NCBI GenBank assembly: GCA_021432635.1
Contig: MU270056.1
Span: 487,656 to 551,655 of the forward strand
Origin: Thozetella sp. PMI_491
Lineage: Eukaryota > Ascomycota > Sordariomycetes > Chaetosphaeriales > Chaetosphaeriaceae
Length of the DNA stretch: 64,000 bases
Direction: 5' to 3'
Shown piece after piece: positions 10,929 to 22,700 of this stretch (position 1 is the stretch's first letter; every line of letters begins with the position of its first letter). The translations under genes and the position numbers were made by a program. The notes under the pieces are model-generated. The model was not told the origin of the DNA and did no database searches. It saw nothing but the letters and a program-made list of their open reading frames with translations.

Positions 10929-12497
10929 GATGTTTTTTCAGCTCTCTCGAACCAAGAGAGGAATCAGCAGCTCGAAGTGGTAAAAGGTGGGGGAGGGAAG
11001 GGGCAGATTCTCGTGGGCGAGCGAAGGAGGAAATCCGTGGTGATTATGCGTGGCCCGGCGGTAGCAAAAAATCTAAGGTTGCAGAATTCTAGCTAGGAGA
11101 GCTATGACGGAATCGCTTCGGACGCCCGAGTCCCGCACTGCGACCGGGCGGCACGCTTCGGTAATCACCGAGTTCGGTGCTAGGGTGAGCTCGGATATAA
11201 GAATTTTTTTTGGTAAGGGTGGTTTCTTGGAGGGGCAGGCGCCGTCCGGAGATAGCAGACCGTTTCTGATACCGTTAACGCTGCAACGGAGCCTTCGAAG
11301 TGACACAAACCGCATCCTAGAGACAGATACGAGCAGAGGAGATCACATCGACGGGTAGTTGCGGGGACAGAAATGCAGGTTTGCTATTGTCTTGTGTGCT
11401 TTTTTTGATTCCTAATCAACCCTTCGTGATGCTCCCGGTAAACTGCGCCCTCTCTTGCCTCAACCACTTATACGCCTCCGTGCTCCCCTCTGAGTAACCC
11501 AAAAAGCCGCTGGGTTTGAGAGGCTTGTTGCGACAAGTAATGCTATCACTTTCTCGGTCTCTGCGGGCATGAGCAACATGACAAGGCCCCTATCAAAACG
11601 ACAGATGCTTAGTGACGTGTCTTGCCCCCTTGCCCAATATTGCGGCTACCCGCATCTGGGGTGGTTATGGGGGGTGGTTAGGGAGTGGTTAGGAGGAAGG
11701 CAAAAGACAAACTTCGGTTGCTGACAAGTCTCGGGGTAGGACACATCCAAGTACAGTACAAGAGAGTGAAGACTTTTGGAAGTACCTACAAATAGCAAGC
11801 ACTTTGAAGCCCTTATGCAGCTCCCCGTCCGAGGGGGGGGGAGAAGAAAATTGCTCACAGGGAAGCCCCTTGAGGGCTACACCAGAGAGCAACATCCCTC
11901 CCCCCCCTTTACCTCCTTCCTTCAGCTTCGCTAACCTCTATGCAAGCTGCCGCTTGCTTCTATCCTATTGTCGTCGGTCTGTTAAGCCACCGCCTTCTTA
12001 GTCGACGCGGAATTGCACATTGAGAGGATGGGATAGTAGGTTTGGTGTCACGTCAGGACAAGGGGGGTAAAGGAAGATAATGGATTTGGCCGTGGTGGTT
12101 GCCTTGCTCCCCCCGTTCCCCCTTCTTGCGTCTCCATTCCCCTCCCCCTTCGCCTGTCTTCTCTTTCGTCTAGTCTTGTGCAAACATTGCACTTTGTATA
12201 AGGTGTTGCGCGGGGGGGGAGGGGGAGGGGGAGGGGGGGGACTTGGTCAAAATCTCCTCTCCATCAGCCCCCGTCCTGTGTCTATAAATTATATCGTCCC
12301 CCTCTTCCGTAGTCCAGAGATTTTCTCCCGGAGCATCTCTTATTTTTCCAAATTTTCTTTACATTGCCCAAGTCCCACCTTCCATCTTAGTCCTTTACTG
12401 TCTCCCTCCTCCCTCTGCCACTCCCCCATCTGATCACAAGACACAAGACACGCATCCTCTTGCACCCTCCACCTGGCCTCCACCGGGCTGGGCAGCC
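10929..12497. other. Divergent promoter region between ISD11 and the 997-residue protein
   Basis: No gene found. Notable sequence: a 14-nt perfect palindrome (CACCGAGTTCGGTG) at 11166-11179 followed by T8 at 11204-11211, and G-rich tracts at 12211-12240. CT-rich sequence from 12300 to the ATG at 12498 looks like a fungal core promoter and 5' leader. Confidence 0.45.
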
Positions 12498-15400
12498 ATG
12501 CCATGTCACCTGCCTTACGAGTCGGACGACTCGGACTATGTCTCATCGGAAGAGGAAGAGGTCATTGTCGGCTTTGAGCCCGATGATAATCCCGACTCTG
12601 ACGATAGCGATTTCGAGGTCGTTCCCCGCGTAAGTGATAGCAATGAAGACGCAGACGACGACGACAATCAAGACGACAGCAGCGCAAACGGGAGCTCAGA
12701 CGACGAAAGCGAGATGCCCGTTGGTCAAGATCTCCCACAGCACCGTCCTGATCGTGAAATTGTCAGCCATCATGTCTTCAGGTCCGCCATTAGTCTCTGG
12801 TGCGTTGTGCCATACCAGCACCACCTCCGTCCCCTTTCTCACAGAGCAGACCCCATGCTAATCAATGGGTAGGTGGGAGGAGATGAAGAGAACCCACAAC
12901 CTCTCCGGCTGGAACTACTACGTCACCTTTCATGAGAGGATATCTGAGCCAGCCGTGTCCGTCGCATACAAGTTTCATGCCCTAGGCACACCTGCGCGCT
13001 GCCTCGGCCACGTCGTGTACTCCTCCGCCGCCGCCAAGCCCGGCGAGGAGCCTACAGGAGCTGTCGAGCTGGTCATTCGCGGCGAACCAGTAGAACTAGA
13101 GGGCGACACGCCGGTCGCGGCCACATCTCTCATTCCCGAGGACGGCGGCGAGCCTTGGCCAAACCGCTGGCGTGACGCCATTCAATTCCCCCTCGACTGC
13201 CACAGGGGCGATGACTTTCTCATTTCGATAGAGGGCGGCCCGGCCACGACCATCGTGAGTGTCGACAGCGACGGATTCTCCGCCCAGAACTTTGTGAGTA
13301 ATGTGGACCTCGACTGCGACCATCTGGTGCCGGGGCTCGATCCATCCGAGCTTCGTCTACCCTTATCCCCCGGCGATTCGCGTATCATTGTGGGCCGAGA
13401 CGCCGTCTGGGAGACAGGCCGGCGGAGCGCGGTTATCACGGGAATCACCGTTGAGGACTTTTTCGAGCTCACCATGATGTCTTTGGTTTTTTGCCGCCTG
13501 GACGACACCAACGCGCTGTCCACGCCTTTCGGCGACCTCCTCATGACCCCTTTGGCGCGGGGCAAGGTGTATTACAACGGCCTTTACTGCCACACGCACG
13601 AGCCCATGAGTGGCATATCCGGGAGGCGGCTCAGGTATGGTTACAACTTCCCTAGAGGCCACCTCCCCGAGGCGTTCGCAATTAGCTGGCGCGAGCGCGA
13701 GGAGTTAGCCGTCATGCGTATCTGGGTGGTACTCTGCAGGCGGGATCCGGACAAGTTCCTGCCTCTACTTGCCGAAATGGTGAACACTCCTGGCTGTGCC
13801 GATGTTCACGGAGCCCCGCGGTATCTGGATCCCACTGTTACTGTTAGTATGTACTTCTACATCTTCGAATCGAACCCACACACGATCATGTACCCGAGCA
13901 CGTACAAAGCAAGGGTGAGCCAATCCAGCTTGCGGACCGCCCAGCGGCCGCTTCCCTCCGTCGCCTATTAAGCTTGCGAGGGCTGACCTGTGACGCAGCT
14001 CACTCCCACCGAATTCCAAGTCGAGCAGCGCAGGATCCGCCTACTCGGCTCCCATGGTGTCGAAGTCAGCGAGTTGTGCTGGACGCTCTTCCAATTGATC
14101 CGTTTCGTTCCCGCAGAGGTCGAGGATCCCTCCCCCGTCATTGTGGACCGCAGAAGAGTTAACCAGTTCCGGCGCGAGGTGATACGTCTTGTCCGTATCT
14201 TCCTCGCAGCGGACGAACCCGAGACATCGTTCGTGATCGAGCCATCGTCGGCGGCCGAGGGCCATGATGGCTTGCTCGCCCACGACCGGGTCGTGGTTGT
14301 GGACGAAACTTGGCTCGTACCGCAAACAGCTGGTCCAGCGCTCAAAAAGTTGCAGTGGACAATCTTCAAAGAGGTACCTCCTTCGCGCGGGAAACGCTTC
14401 GGGCTGAGGTGGAGGCACCAGCTTCTTCTCATCAATGTGGCCATGTGTGTGCTGTGCTTCGTGCGCGGGCTCCAGGACCAGGACCAGGACCAGGACCAGG
14501 CCAAGGCCCAGCCGACGGAGGAGCCAAGGACTGGAGCGCCTCATGTGTGCAGTCCAGACACCGTCGCCTCGCCGTTGCCAGAGGAGTTCCGCGAGGCAGC
14601 TTACAACCGGCTTCCGTTCCATCCCATTGAGTACCTCCGAGCTTCGGTGACATTTGGCATCAGTGGCACCATCGGCTGCTCGGGTAGGGGCCAGATTGCT
14701 CTCCAGTGTGATTGGGACACCGCGAAATGCCAGGCCGACGATCTCGTCGAGTACCAGGTTCACAACGCCCAGACCTGCGGGCATCTGCGACACGCAGCCG
14801 CAGTGTCGGATGCCAGTGAGTGTTGCCTCTCTTGCTTTTCTGGCATCACCTAGCTAGTGGCGCGTCGGGGCTGAGAAGTGCTAATCTCTATTATAGTCGC
14901 CAATGCTGACTTTTCGTGTCTAAACCGGCTGGATACTGGTGCCCTGGCCCCGGCCTCTACACCTGGGTCCACTAGCCCCTTCACCATTCCGGCGCAGCGA
15001 ACACGATATGGCTGTGCTCGTGTTGTATATCCAGGATACCTGCACGAGGCCCTCTTTCTCGGTTTAGACCCCGATGTCCTCTACTTTGGGCTCGCCCTCA
15101 ACCACACACGACCGCTATACCCAGTAATGGTGACGGTTGAGGAATGTCTACCACACTCGGACGGGGACATGTGGGACGAAAGTGGCCACACTAGAAAGCT
15201 GGCGGTGTGGGAGCGACAATTCGGGAACCCGGCATGGAGCCCGAGCGCAACTCGCAATGAAGGCGGCAGCGACGACGCGGAGAATATCCTAGGAGGCGAG
15301 GAGAACAAGGTCCAGGGCAGCGCGGATGAGGAGCAGGAGTGGGAGAAAATGTGGACAGAGAAAGCGGAAGGGGATGATGAGGACAACAGTGAGGATGAGG

Positions 15401-15729
15401 ACAACGATGAGGATGAGGACAACGGTGAGGATGAGGACAACAGTGAGGATGAGGACAACGGTGAGGATGAGGACAACGGTGAGGATGAGGACAACGGTGA
15501 GGATGAGGACACCGAGGAGGAGGAGGAAGAGGAGGAGAGTGACGACGATCTGTCACTCGATGGCTTGGTCGGCGAAGGGGAGCATGTTCTGCGCGTCTGG
15601 GACGAACGGGAGGAGACACAGGCCCAGCTTGCCGAGTGGAAAGGCATCTGGCGCGAGGACTACGGCAAGGTGGTGCCGCAGAGAATTGTTTACCTTTCTG
15701 GCTTTGGGGTGCAGGCGAGGGATGGCTAA
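12498..15729 (+). CDS. Unknown 997-residue protein with acidic repeat tail, possibly GHKL-ATPase-like
   Basis: Four exons (12498-12799, 12873-13914, 13999-14815, 14897-15729) join in phase to give 997 residues. Residues 8-76 are an acidic Asp/Ser/Glu-rich disordered leader. Residues 100-450 look like a folded alpha/beta region. Around 331-360, GKVYYNGLY followed by LRYGYNFPRG recalls a conserved stretch I remember from uncharacterised fungal proteins with a histidine-kinase-like (GHKL) ATPase fold. I cannot see clear GHKL nucleotide-binding boxes, so this is a weak inference. A short Gln-Asp repeat follows near 14475-14500. The C-terminal part contains eight EDEDNx repeats (about 882-929) and then a Glu run. 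No signal peptide is seen, and one weakly hydrophobic stretch lies near residues 590-610. The product is unassigned. Confidence 0.75.
15373..15516 (+). repeat. Eight 18-bp tandem repeats encoding EDEDNx
   Basis: The unit GAGGATGAGGACAACGGT occurs eight times in a row with a few substitutions, inside the last exon of the 997-residue protein. The period is a multiple of three and keeps the frame, giving a strongly acidic low-complexity tail. The repeat also leaves long open antisense frames rich in Ser or Pro/His, which are shadows. Confidence 0.95.
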
Positions 15730-16818
15730 CCTGAGCACCTCTTCCCCCTTCCGACCCTTACCCTCATTTTTCCCTTTCTCTTTTTTCATCTTCAAAAAAG
15801 GAAACACTAGGCGCGGTAGCGGTGCACTTCCCGCCATCCTGTTGGGTCACTTGTTTATCTTTTTTTGGCGACATCTCGTTCGTTCTGGGAAGCTGGTTTT
15901 GAGGTCGGGCCCCCAGCGAGATATCAGTCTCATGAGCAGCATGAACTTGGAAGTCCAGTTCAGGGGGGGTCGCTTGCGAGTTTATGACTGATGACTTTGT
16001 TCTCTACCAATTTCATCCAACACACGCCAAGATTGGTTCGCGCGGGCCCTGAGAAGTATTTCTTACCACAACATAAAATATCGACATCCCCCCCTTTTTC
16101 CTTTCTTCCCGGTGTTTTATTTTTACCCTAGCATAAGGTATCGACATCCCCCCCTTTTTCCTTTCTCCCCGGTGTTTTATTTTTACCCTAGCATAAGGTA
16201 TCGACATCCCCCCCTTTTTCCTTTCTCCCCGGTGTTCTATTTTTACCCTAGCATAAGGTATTCTGCCTTTCAGGCCGTTTTCGATTTCAACATCAGGTAT
16301 CTCCCCCTTTACCATTCATTCACTTGTCTTACATACACATCATAAGGTATCATTCCTTCTTTCCTCACATCACACAAGCTATCGAATTATCATGTATACG
16401 ATGCCCTTCACCGAATATCCAAAACACCCCAAAAATTAGGTCTATCTAGTGTGTACCATCTCCTACTTAAATCAAAATAAAAAGCATATTGGTATCAACA
16501 AAATATGCCTGGTTCCCACGGCGCAAAAGCGAAGAGGCAAGTAGTGACCCTAGTGATCTGCCCTATGAGACCTGGACATGCCACTTCGGTCGAACTCATT
16601 TTTTATTAACTTTGCGCGCGCAATCCAACAAACACCTAGAAGATAGAACCAGCCAAGCCCAAGTCCAGTCATAGAACACCTTGGCACACATTTGCCACCG
16701 CAAAAACCTAGCAACGCCGCCATCATAAGTCGAGAGGCCCGAGTCCGAGCCCTAGGATGGATACCTGCAAGAACTCCTGCAAGAACTCCAGAGAAACCAA
16801 ATTCGGGTAGGACAAAAA
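15730..16818. other. Convergent intergenic region with minisatellite
   Basis: This is the 3' flank of both the 997-residue protein gene (+) and the nine-exon regulator (-). It holds the 60-bp minisatellite listed separately and AT-rich sequence at 16370-16500, which is unlike the GC-rich surroundings. No supported gene. Confidence 0.5.
16081..16260. repeat. 60-bp minisatellite, three near-identical copies
   Basis: Copies at 16081-16140, 16141-16200 and 16201-16260 differ by about one substitution each. The unit contains a C8 T5 run and ends with CCCTAGCATAAGGTA. A degenerate partial copy precedes it, and a related CATAAGGTAT recurs near 16340. Because 60 is divisible by three, a minus-strand frame (16013-16315) stays open through all copies as three 20-residue repeats. 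This is probably a by-product of the period. Confidence 0.95.
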
Positions 16819-19778
16819 TCAGTAGTACAATGCATTCCCTCCGACCCAGGTCTGTATCGTGGGCACGCCGTCTGAAACGCAGTAGTGAAGCTCATTCTCG
16901 TACCCGTCATTAGTGGCAAGAGCCATCTGGGGGTAGTAGTCTGTGTGGGCTTGGTGGACATAGCCCGGACCGCCGGCTACTCCTGGAGCCATGGTGCCTA
17001 GCTGTTGCGCATGCGGATGGGTGGAAAAGCTCGAGGCTTGGATAAGCAGACCCAGGCCGTCAGCATTGGGGTGCCTAGCAGGATCTCCAGTCATGTTGGG
17101 CGGTGGGCTCTCATGCGAGCTCTGAGGGATGAGGTGAGGCTGCGGATGGGTTGCGGGAGTGGAAGGTTGCCCCTGGACCTGGGCCTGTGCCTGGGCCTGT
17201 GCTTGTGCCTGGGCCACGGCAAGGCGAAGGTTGGGATCGAGGTAGATAGCTGATTCTGGGCTGGGCTGCAGCGCGACGGACTGCGGTGTTGCCTTGGTGC
17301 TCTTGGCCTCGTCGGCAGGACTGGTAATTCGCGGTTTGATGGGTTTCCCAGGAAGGACGGGGGCGGTCGGGTGGAGGGCGTGCGGGATGGGTTCCCGGCT
17401 GTCCGACATGCTGCCCTCCCCAATGATGGCGACCCCGTTCTTCTGATCCTTGTACGACTTTTCGAGATGGTCGTACCAGCGTGATGCCAAAGGCCAGATG
17501 CTCTTGCTCTCGGAGAGGATGGTCATGCAGCGCTCAACCATCTTTCGACCACCCTTCGTAATGCTAACATCTGGACAGACTAGGAACAAGCGTCAGCTTG
17601 GGGGTCCACTACTGGATATGAGATTGCTCAGAGCCTACGCACTTGTCGGGTACTTGCACAAGTAGGTCGCAAGGAAACCACAAGTGTAGACGCAGAAGGC
17701 CTAGCGAGGTTAGTACCGGCTTCTCTTCGCAAGACATCAAACCTGTGAGAGGAACATACCGCCATCTGCGCTCCATTGCCGTCCTCGGGTGACCTGTCCG
17801 AGTGCTGGCATTCAATTTGTTCGTATAGGTGTCTGACGTTTTGGAACAGCGTAAGCGACATCTCGTTCCAGAAGGGAGCCAAACTCGGATCCGATTTATC
17901 GCGCGAGATGATCCTACGATGCGAGGGTCAGCGGATGCTTTGGCATGAACAGAGCGCGGCAGTGCCATACTCGTGGAGGTAGGCTTTTCTGATGACGATG
18001 TTGCAGAGGCGCGTGGCGGTCGCGATGCCTAGATACCCCTACGCAAATGATTAGAAGCGCTGCTCTTTTCTGCAACGAAGAGCACGGCTGGAGGGGACTC
18101 ACCAAGTCCTGGCGATCCTGCTTGTACCCCTTCAACAGATAGGGACTCCACTGGTGATCATGTGGCAGTTTGGATTCCCACTCCCGCAGTCTCGTCGACA
18201 TCTTGGCGAATTCGCTGTCTGGCTCCCACGGGCATACGCTTTTGTCATAGCTAAGAGCGCGCCGAGAGATGGCGCCCCAGAAGTGATGCGTCTGGACGAG
18301 GGTTGCGAAGAGCGACCTTCCGGGATCCGAGATGAGAGCGGGGTTGTCAATCGCAGGGGGAGTGCCCTCCAGGGCAGCGCGCGACTGGGGCTCGCGAGCT
18401 GCTGCAAAGTCCTCCTCGTTCCCCGGTAACAGCGTCGTGATATCGCCGGCGGTGAGCGATACGGGCGTTCTGGGACCCGAGTGTAGGTTGTCCTGGCTGT
18501 GCAGCATCCACTATGTTTATATCAGCAATCGGCTCATGAGCAGTAATAGTTCTCAAGAGCAAGGTGCCTAGAGACAGCTGACGGAGCATGGGGCAAAAGA
18601 CGCGTACCAAAGTGCGCCGGGCCGACTCAGCTCGCACAATGAGCTCTTTCGTGGGCGTGACGAGTACATAAGTCTCTTCTCGGTGAAGCTCCATCAGGAT
18701 TGCCATCCGAGTAGCAATAGCCATGTTGATCTACACGCGAGGGGTTAGCAGATACGGTCACGCTGTAGAGAACAAAAATACCCACGGAGCTCTTGGTCTT
18801 CATGCCGCTGCCTTGCTGGGCGATGCTCAGGAGATAGAAGGCCTGACAGCGCTCCAGGTCTGGTCCCTTGTACAGTTCATCCAGTGCCACGGCGGAGGCA
18901 CGGTTCATGAAGGTCTCGGCAGCGTTGACGGCGGTACCATACCGCTGGATCAAGGATGGCGTCAGGCGGGCTGATACGCTAAGAATACTGAGCAAGAAAA
19001 AGACGCTGATGGAGCGGTGGTTGTTCTGCAGGCGTTCAAGGAACATCTGCTTGGGGATGAAGCCCAGCTGGAAATAGTGCTCCGTGAACTGATTGGCCGC
19101 CTCGATGATCTCGGACAATGGCGGTAGCGAGTCCCAGTCATCGGCACCCTTGATGTTCTTTAGATTGGGGCCGGGCGCCGGCTGGCGCACGACTGGCGCG
19201 TTGAGGATCTCGCGGCGCATCTTATTCGGGTCGCGCTTGGCCGTCTTGTCGGAGCGCAGGCGCGGATGTCGATACTCACGGTCCATGTCGGGCTGGCCAC
19301 GGACGGGGAAGATGCTGAGAACATGACGCCGGTCAGCGAGGCTCGAGCTGCGCTTCGAGATGGTTGTGCCGGACGGCAGAAGGTCTTGTAGGCAAGTCGC
19401 GGAAAGGGAGGAGGAAGGAGGGGGGAGAGGAGCGTGGACGTACCAGCCCGCCGGGCCTATGCCGGCTTCCTCGCAGGCCTGGCATGGTGGTGTGCCCTTG
19501 TTGTGGACGCATTTGCTTCGCATGCGACGGCATCTGTTGCGGCCACGGAAAAGCCAAGGTATTAGCTGTCGCGAGCTACCTTCGCAGTGGGCGGGGGTAG
19601 AATGGGGTACAATGAGCAGCAGGTTAAGCTTCCGGGAGATGTTTACGCACCTTCGGCAGGCAATCGCAGACCTTCGCTTGATAGTAGTGGCAGGCTGGCC
19701 TGGGACCTGGCCGTGATCAGTGGCCGAACCCGAGACATCGGTGGGCGTCACCATTGCCGGTTTGACGTCCGAATCCAT
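16819..19778 (-). CDS. Zn(II)2Cys6 transcription factor with fungal-specific middle region
   Basis: Putative nuclear DNA-binding regulator. Nine exons (19651-19778, 19444-19533, 18786-19314, 18608-18730, 18103-18510, 17971-18038, 17760-17913, 17643-17700, 16819-17579) close in frame to 772 residues. The binuclear zinc cluster has cysteines at about 41, 44, 51, 60, 63 and 73, rebuilt only when introns 1 and 2 are removed. The ARG-rich linker reads PVRGQPDMDREYRHPR. The fungal_trans middle region includes the MAILMELHREE motif typical of the family. The C-terminal 250 residues are disordered with an Ala-Gln repeat. Target genes are not inferable. It sits downstream of a 4.7-kb gene-free stretch that may serve as an extended promoter. 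Confidence 0.9.
17177..17221. repeat. Short tandem repeat encoding alternating Ala-Gln
   Basis: A GGCCTGTGCCT-like hexamer repeat on the plus strand reads as (AQ)n and VQGQ on the minus strand, in the C-terminal activation-type region of the nine-exon Zn(II)2Cys6 regulator. Gln-rich tracts are common in fungal activation domains. Confidence 0.8.
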
Positions 19779-22700
19779 CGTCCCGGGTCAAGGCGTACGT
19801 CATCGGACGCTTGATCCAAAGGGGTATCAGTCAATCCGGCTTTGGCTCCGGTTTTTTTGCGGCGTTCCGTGTCGTCTTCGGCAGGCGAGATGCAGGCTCG
19901 TGTGTTGGGTGTAGACCGACGAGCGGCGGGCTGAGGTCTGCCTCGACTTTGCCGGGGCGGCTACAGCTGCGTCCAGGTAGGAGAGGCTGGGGGGGGCGAT
20001 GGAGGGGGGTTTGTTTGCCGCCGGGGCAAGTTTAAGGTGTAGGTAGCTACATACTTTGGGGTCCACCAAGGCTGCCCACTAGGACGGGCCCGTCCGGTGT
20101 GCCAGTGGCCATGGAGCGGGGTGAGGAGCAAGGTGCAAGGTAGCCGGCGCAGCAGACAGGCCTCCCTTGTCACTGCTGCTAATCCCCGGGAAGCGGGGGC
20201 GGTTTGCCTCTCAAAGCTTATTCGGAATTTCGCTGAGGCCATGAGGCCCCCACGGCAAGTGCCCACGAAAAGTCCCACTTCGGGCATGTGTCAAAAAAGG
20301 CAGCGTCGAGGAACGCGACAGTCAGTCTCGACACTCTGCTGCCAAGGCAGGCGCGACATGATCTAAGACATGGCCTTGAGAATGTCCCTTTCTTGGATTC
20401 TCCCAGGGAGGGGAGACGAAAAGACGAAAAAGCAAACGACACGAGGAGGCGCTCGCGTGATAGGATACGGGTTTCCCCGTGCGTCGAGACCCCCCTCAGC
20501 GAGCGTCCCTGGCCCTGTGTCTCCCTCTTTTCTCTTCTTCCTCTTCTTCCTCTTCTTCCTCTCCCTTCTCCCCTCAGTGTATGCTACGAGTTCCACCGAG
20601 CTCTTTCTGCAAGTGAGACACCTTCTCATGCTCTCATGGGATTTATAGCCCATGGTCCCACCGAGACGGCCCAGTCTCCCTGGCCCGGCCACAGTGCCTC
20701 GTTCCAACCACGAGGCTCTAGAAGCACACAAGGAACCAGGTGGTTGCGCGCGAAACAACAATATGTCTGAGAGGCGGTGGCCTGCGACCGGGGGGCTCCT
20801 CCATCCTACGTTTCTGCCGTATTAGGTAGCCTACGCTCCTCCCACTTTCATTTGATTTGATAGGCCCGGTCCCGTGCCGTACTCTTACGCCTGTTGGGAC
20901 CTCCGGTTTCTTTGTCTTTGCCTGGCGTAACACACCGCTCAGGTTTGCTGAACCAGTGAGCCAGTGAGCGAGTGAGCGAGCGGGCCGGAGGCGACCCCCA
21001 ATCCCATTACTGCCTAGTCCAACCGGCCGACACTCTCACGAAGCTCGACACAGTCCCCCTAGGTATAGATCACGCACGGTACGAAGAGATGAAGCGTCTA
21101 GCGCATCACTTCTCTCACTCTTCCTCCAATCGAATCGGCAGCCCTTTTCCCCGAAGACGAGTCCAGCTGCCCACGCCACCTTCGACCAAAATGCGCCACG
21201 GGCCACGGCCCCTATCATCAAGGACCTAGCCTCGTCCGGCCCGCGACCCGGCTTCTTTTTGCATGTCCGGTCGCACAAAAGCAAACATGAGAAACCGCAC
21301 ATTCCCAAATGGAGTGTAGGAGCGAGAGTGGGAGGTGGGAGAGCGCCTTAGGCGCATAGTATGCTAGTTGCGGTATAGTATGCACGCAGCGTCCCGAGAG
21401 TCTGCTGAGATCGTCGTCCCCCCGCCTTTCTCACCGGCACACCCCCATAGACCCCTCTCTAGATTGTTCCCCTGCTAGGCCCAGTGCCTTGTCGAGCTGA
21501 ACACGCGCATACAGTACCCGCCCATTCGCTCTTCTTCCTACTCCGCGGGCCGCGGAATATATACATATCCCTCGCCTCGGTGGAGGACAGACAAGAATAT
21601 AGAAGCCCCCTGCCTCCCCCCCAAAACTTCTGTGGTACACCCTGCTGCCGACCGACAAGGACATGGGGTCGGCAGCTTCCCGGGCAATAACGACTCCCTG
21701 TAGAGCCACCAGGTCCTATCATCTTCCTGCTGGCGAGCACCATCCTGTTGAGCGTTGTCTTGTGCCGAGGCTGCATCATGCAGGTGTGCTTCGTACGGGT
21801 ATGTACATAGCAGCTACCGTATCCAGATAAGGAGCTGCGGTGCGGATGAGAGAAGAAATGTCACACCACTGCAAAGTGCCCATCGCCTACCAATTCGTGT
21901 CACGTCGGCCATACGAAAGGTGGCGATAGTATCATCCTAGCGTGGGCGCCTGCATCTTAGAGCAGAGACTCCGTTGGAGGAGACGAGAAGAGAGAAAGCA
22001 GGAAAGGTGGTGGGACAGAGCACTCAAGGGTATAGGAAGAGGCTGCTGCAGTAGGGGGTATAACAAAAAGTAGCCATCCTGATTGGTCCGCTATCGTCGT
22101 CCGTCTCCCACGGTTGGCGGTGGCAACCAAGGAGCGTCCCTCATCTCTCCTCTCTACTCTCTTCTGTCTACTATAGTACCTTCCCTCGCCACCTCTTCAT
22201 CTCTAGATACTTCACCGGCTGCACGTCGTCACGAGCCATGCGCCTCCGTGTCTCATATCTCCACCAGACAAGGACTGCCAAGGCCACACCGGCCGCGACC
22301 CACGAAGGAGGCGAAGGCGCTAGTTCTGGAATAGGTCACGACATCGCCAAAGAGACGTACCATCAGTGTTTACTATGCAAACATCATGGCACCTAGCCCG
22401 GTCTCGTCTTCGTACCGGTACATGGAGGCGGTTCTTTGGCCCTGTGATAGTTACAACCAGGTTATAGAGGTGGGTGATACAGAGCTGGGCGTGGCTTGCC
22501 TAGAGCGTTCTACTCGCGATATTATACCGAGAACAAAGCAAACACATCCACGGTGACTTGGCATAATTCCCGCACTAATCGGGAGGCTACACATGGTCAG
22601 ATAGAACACAGAAATGACTGCACACTCGACGCTTTCGTCCCACGTATCCTCTGGTGCGTGCGCATCGGAAGCCACTCCCCGATCCTTCACACCGGGTTGT

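Noticed and set aside
15081-15647. Ser-rich and Pro/His-rich minus-strand frames
   Set aside because: They are shadows of the EDEDNx repeat in the real plus-strand gene.
16013-16315. 100-codon minus frame with three 20-residue repeats
   Set aside because: The 60-bp minisatellite period is a multiple of three, so the frame stays open by construction. No start context or homology supports it.
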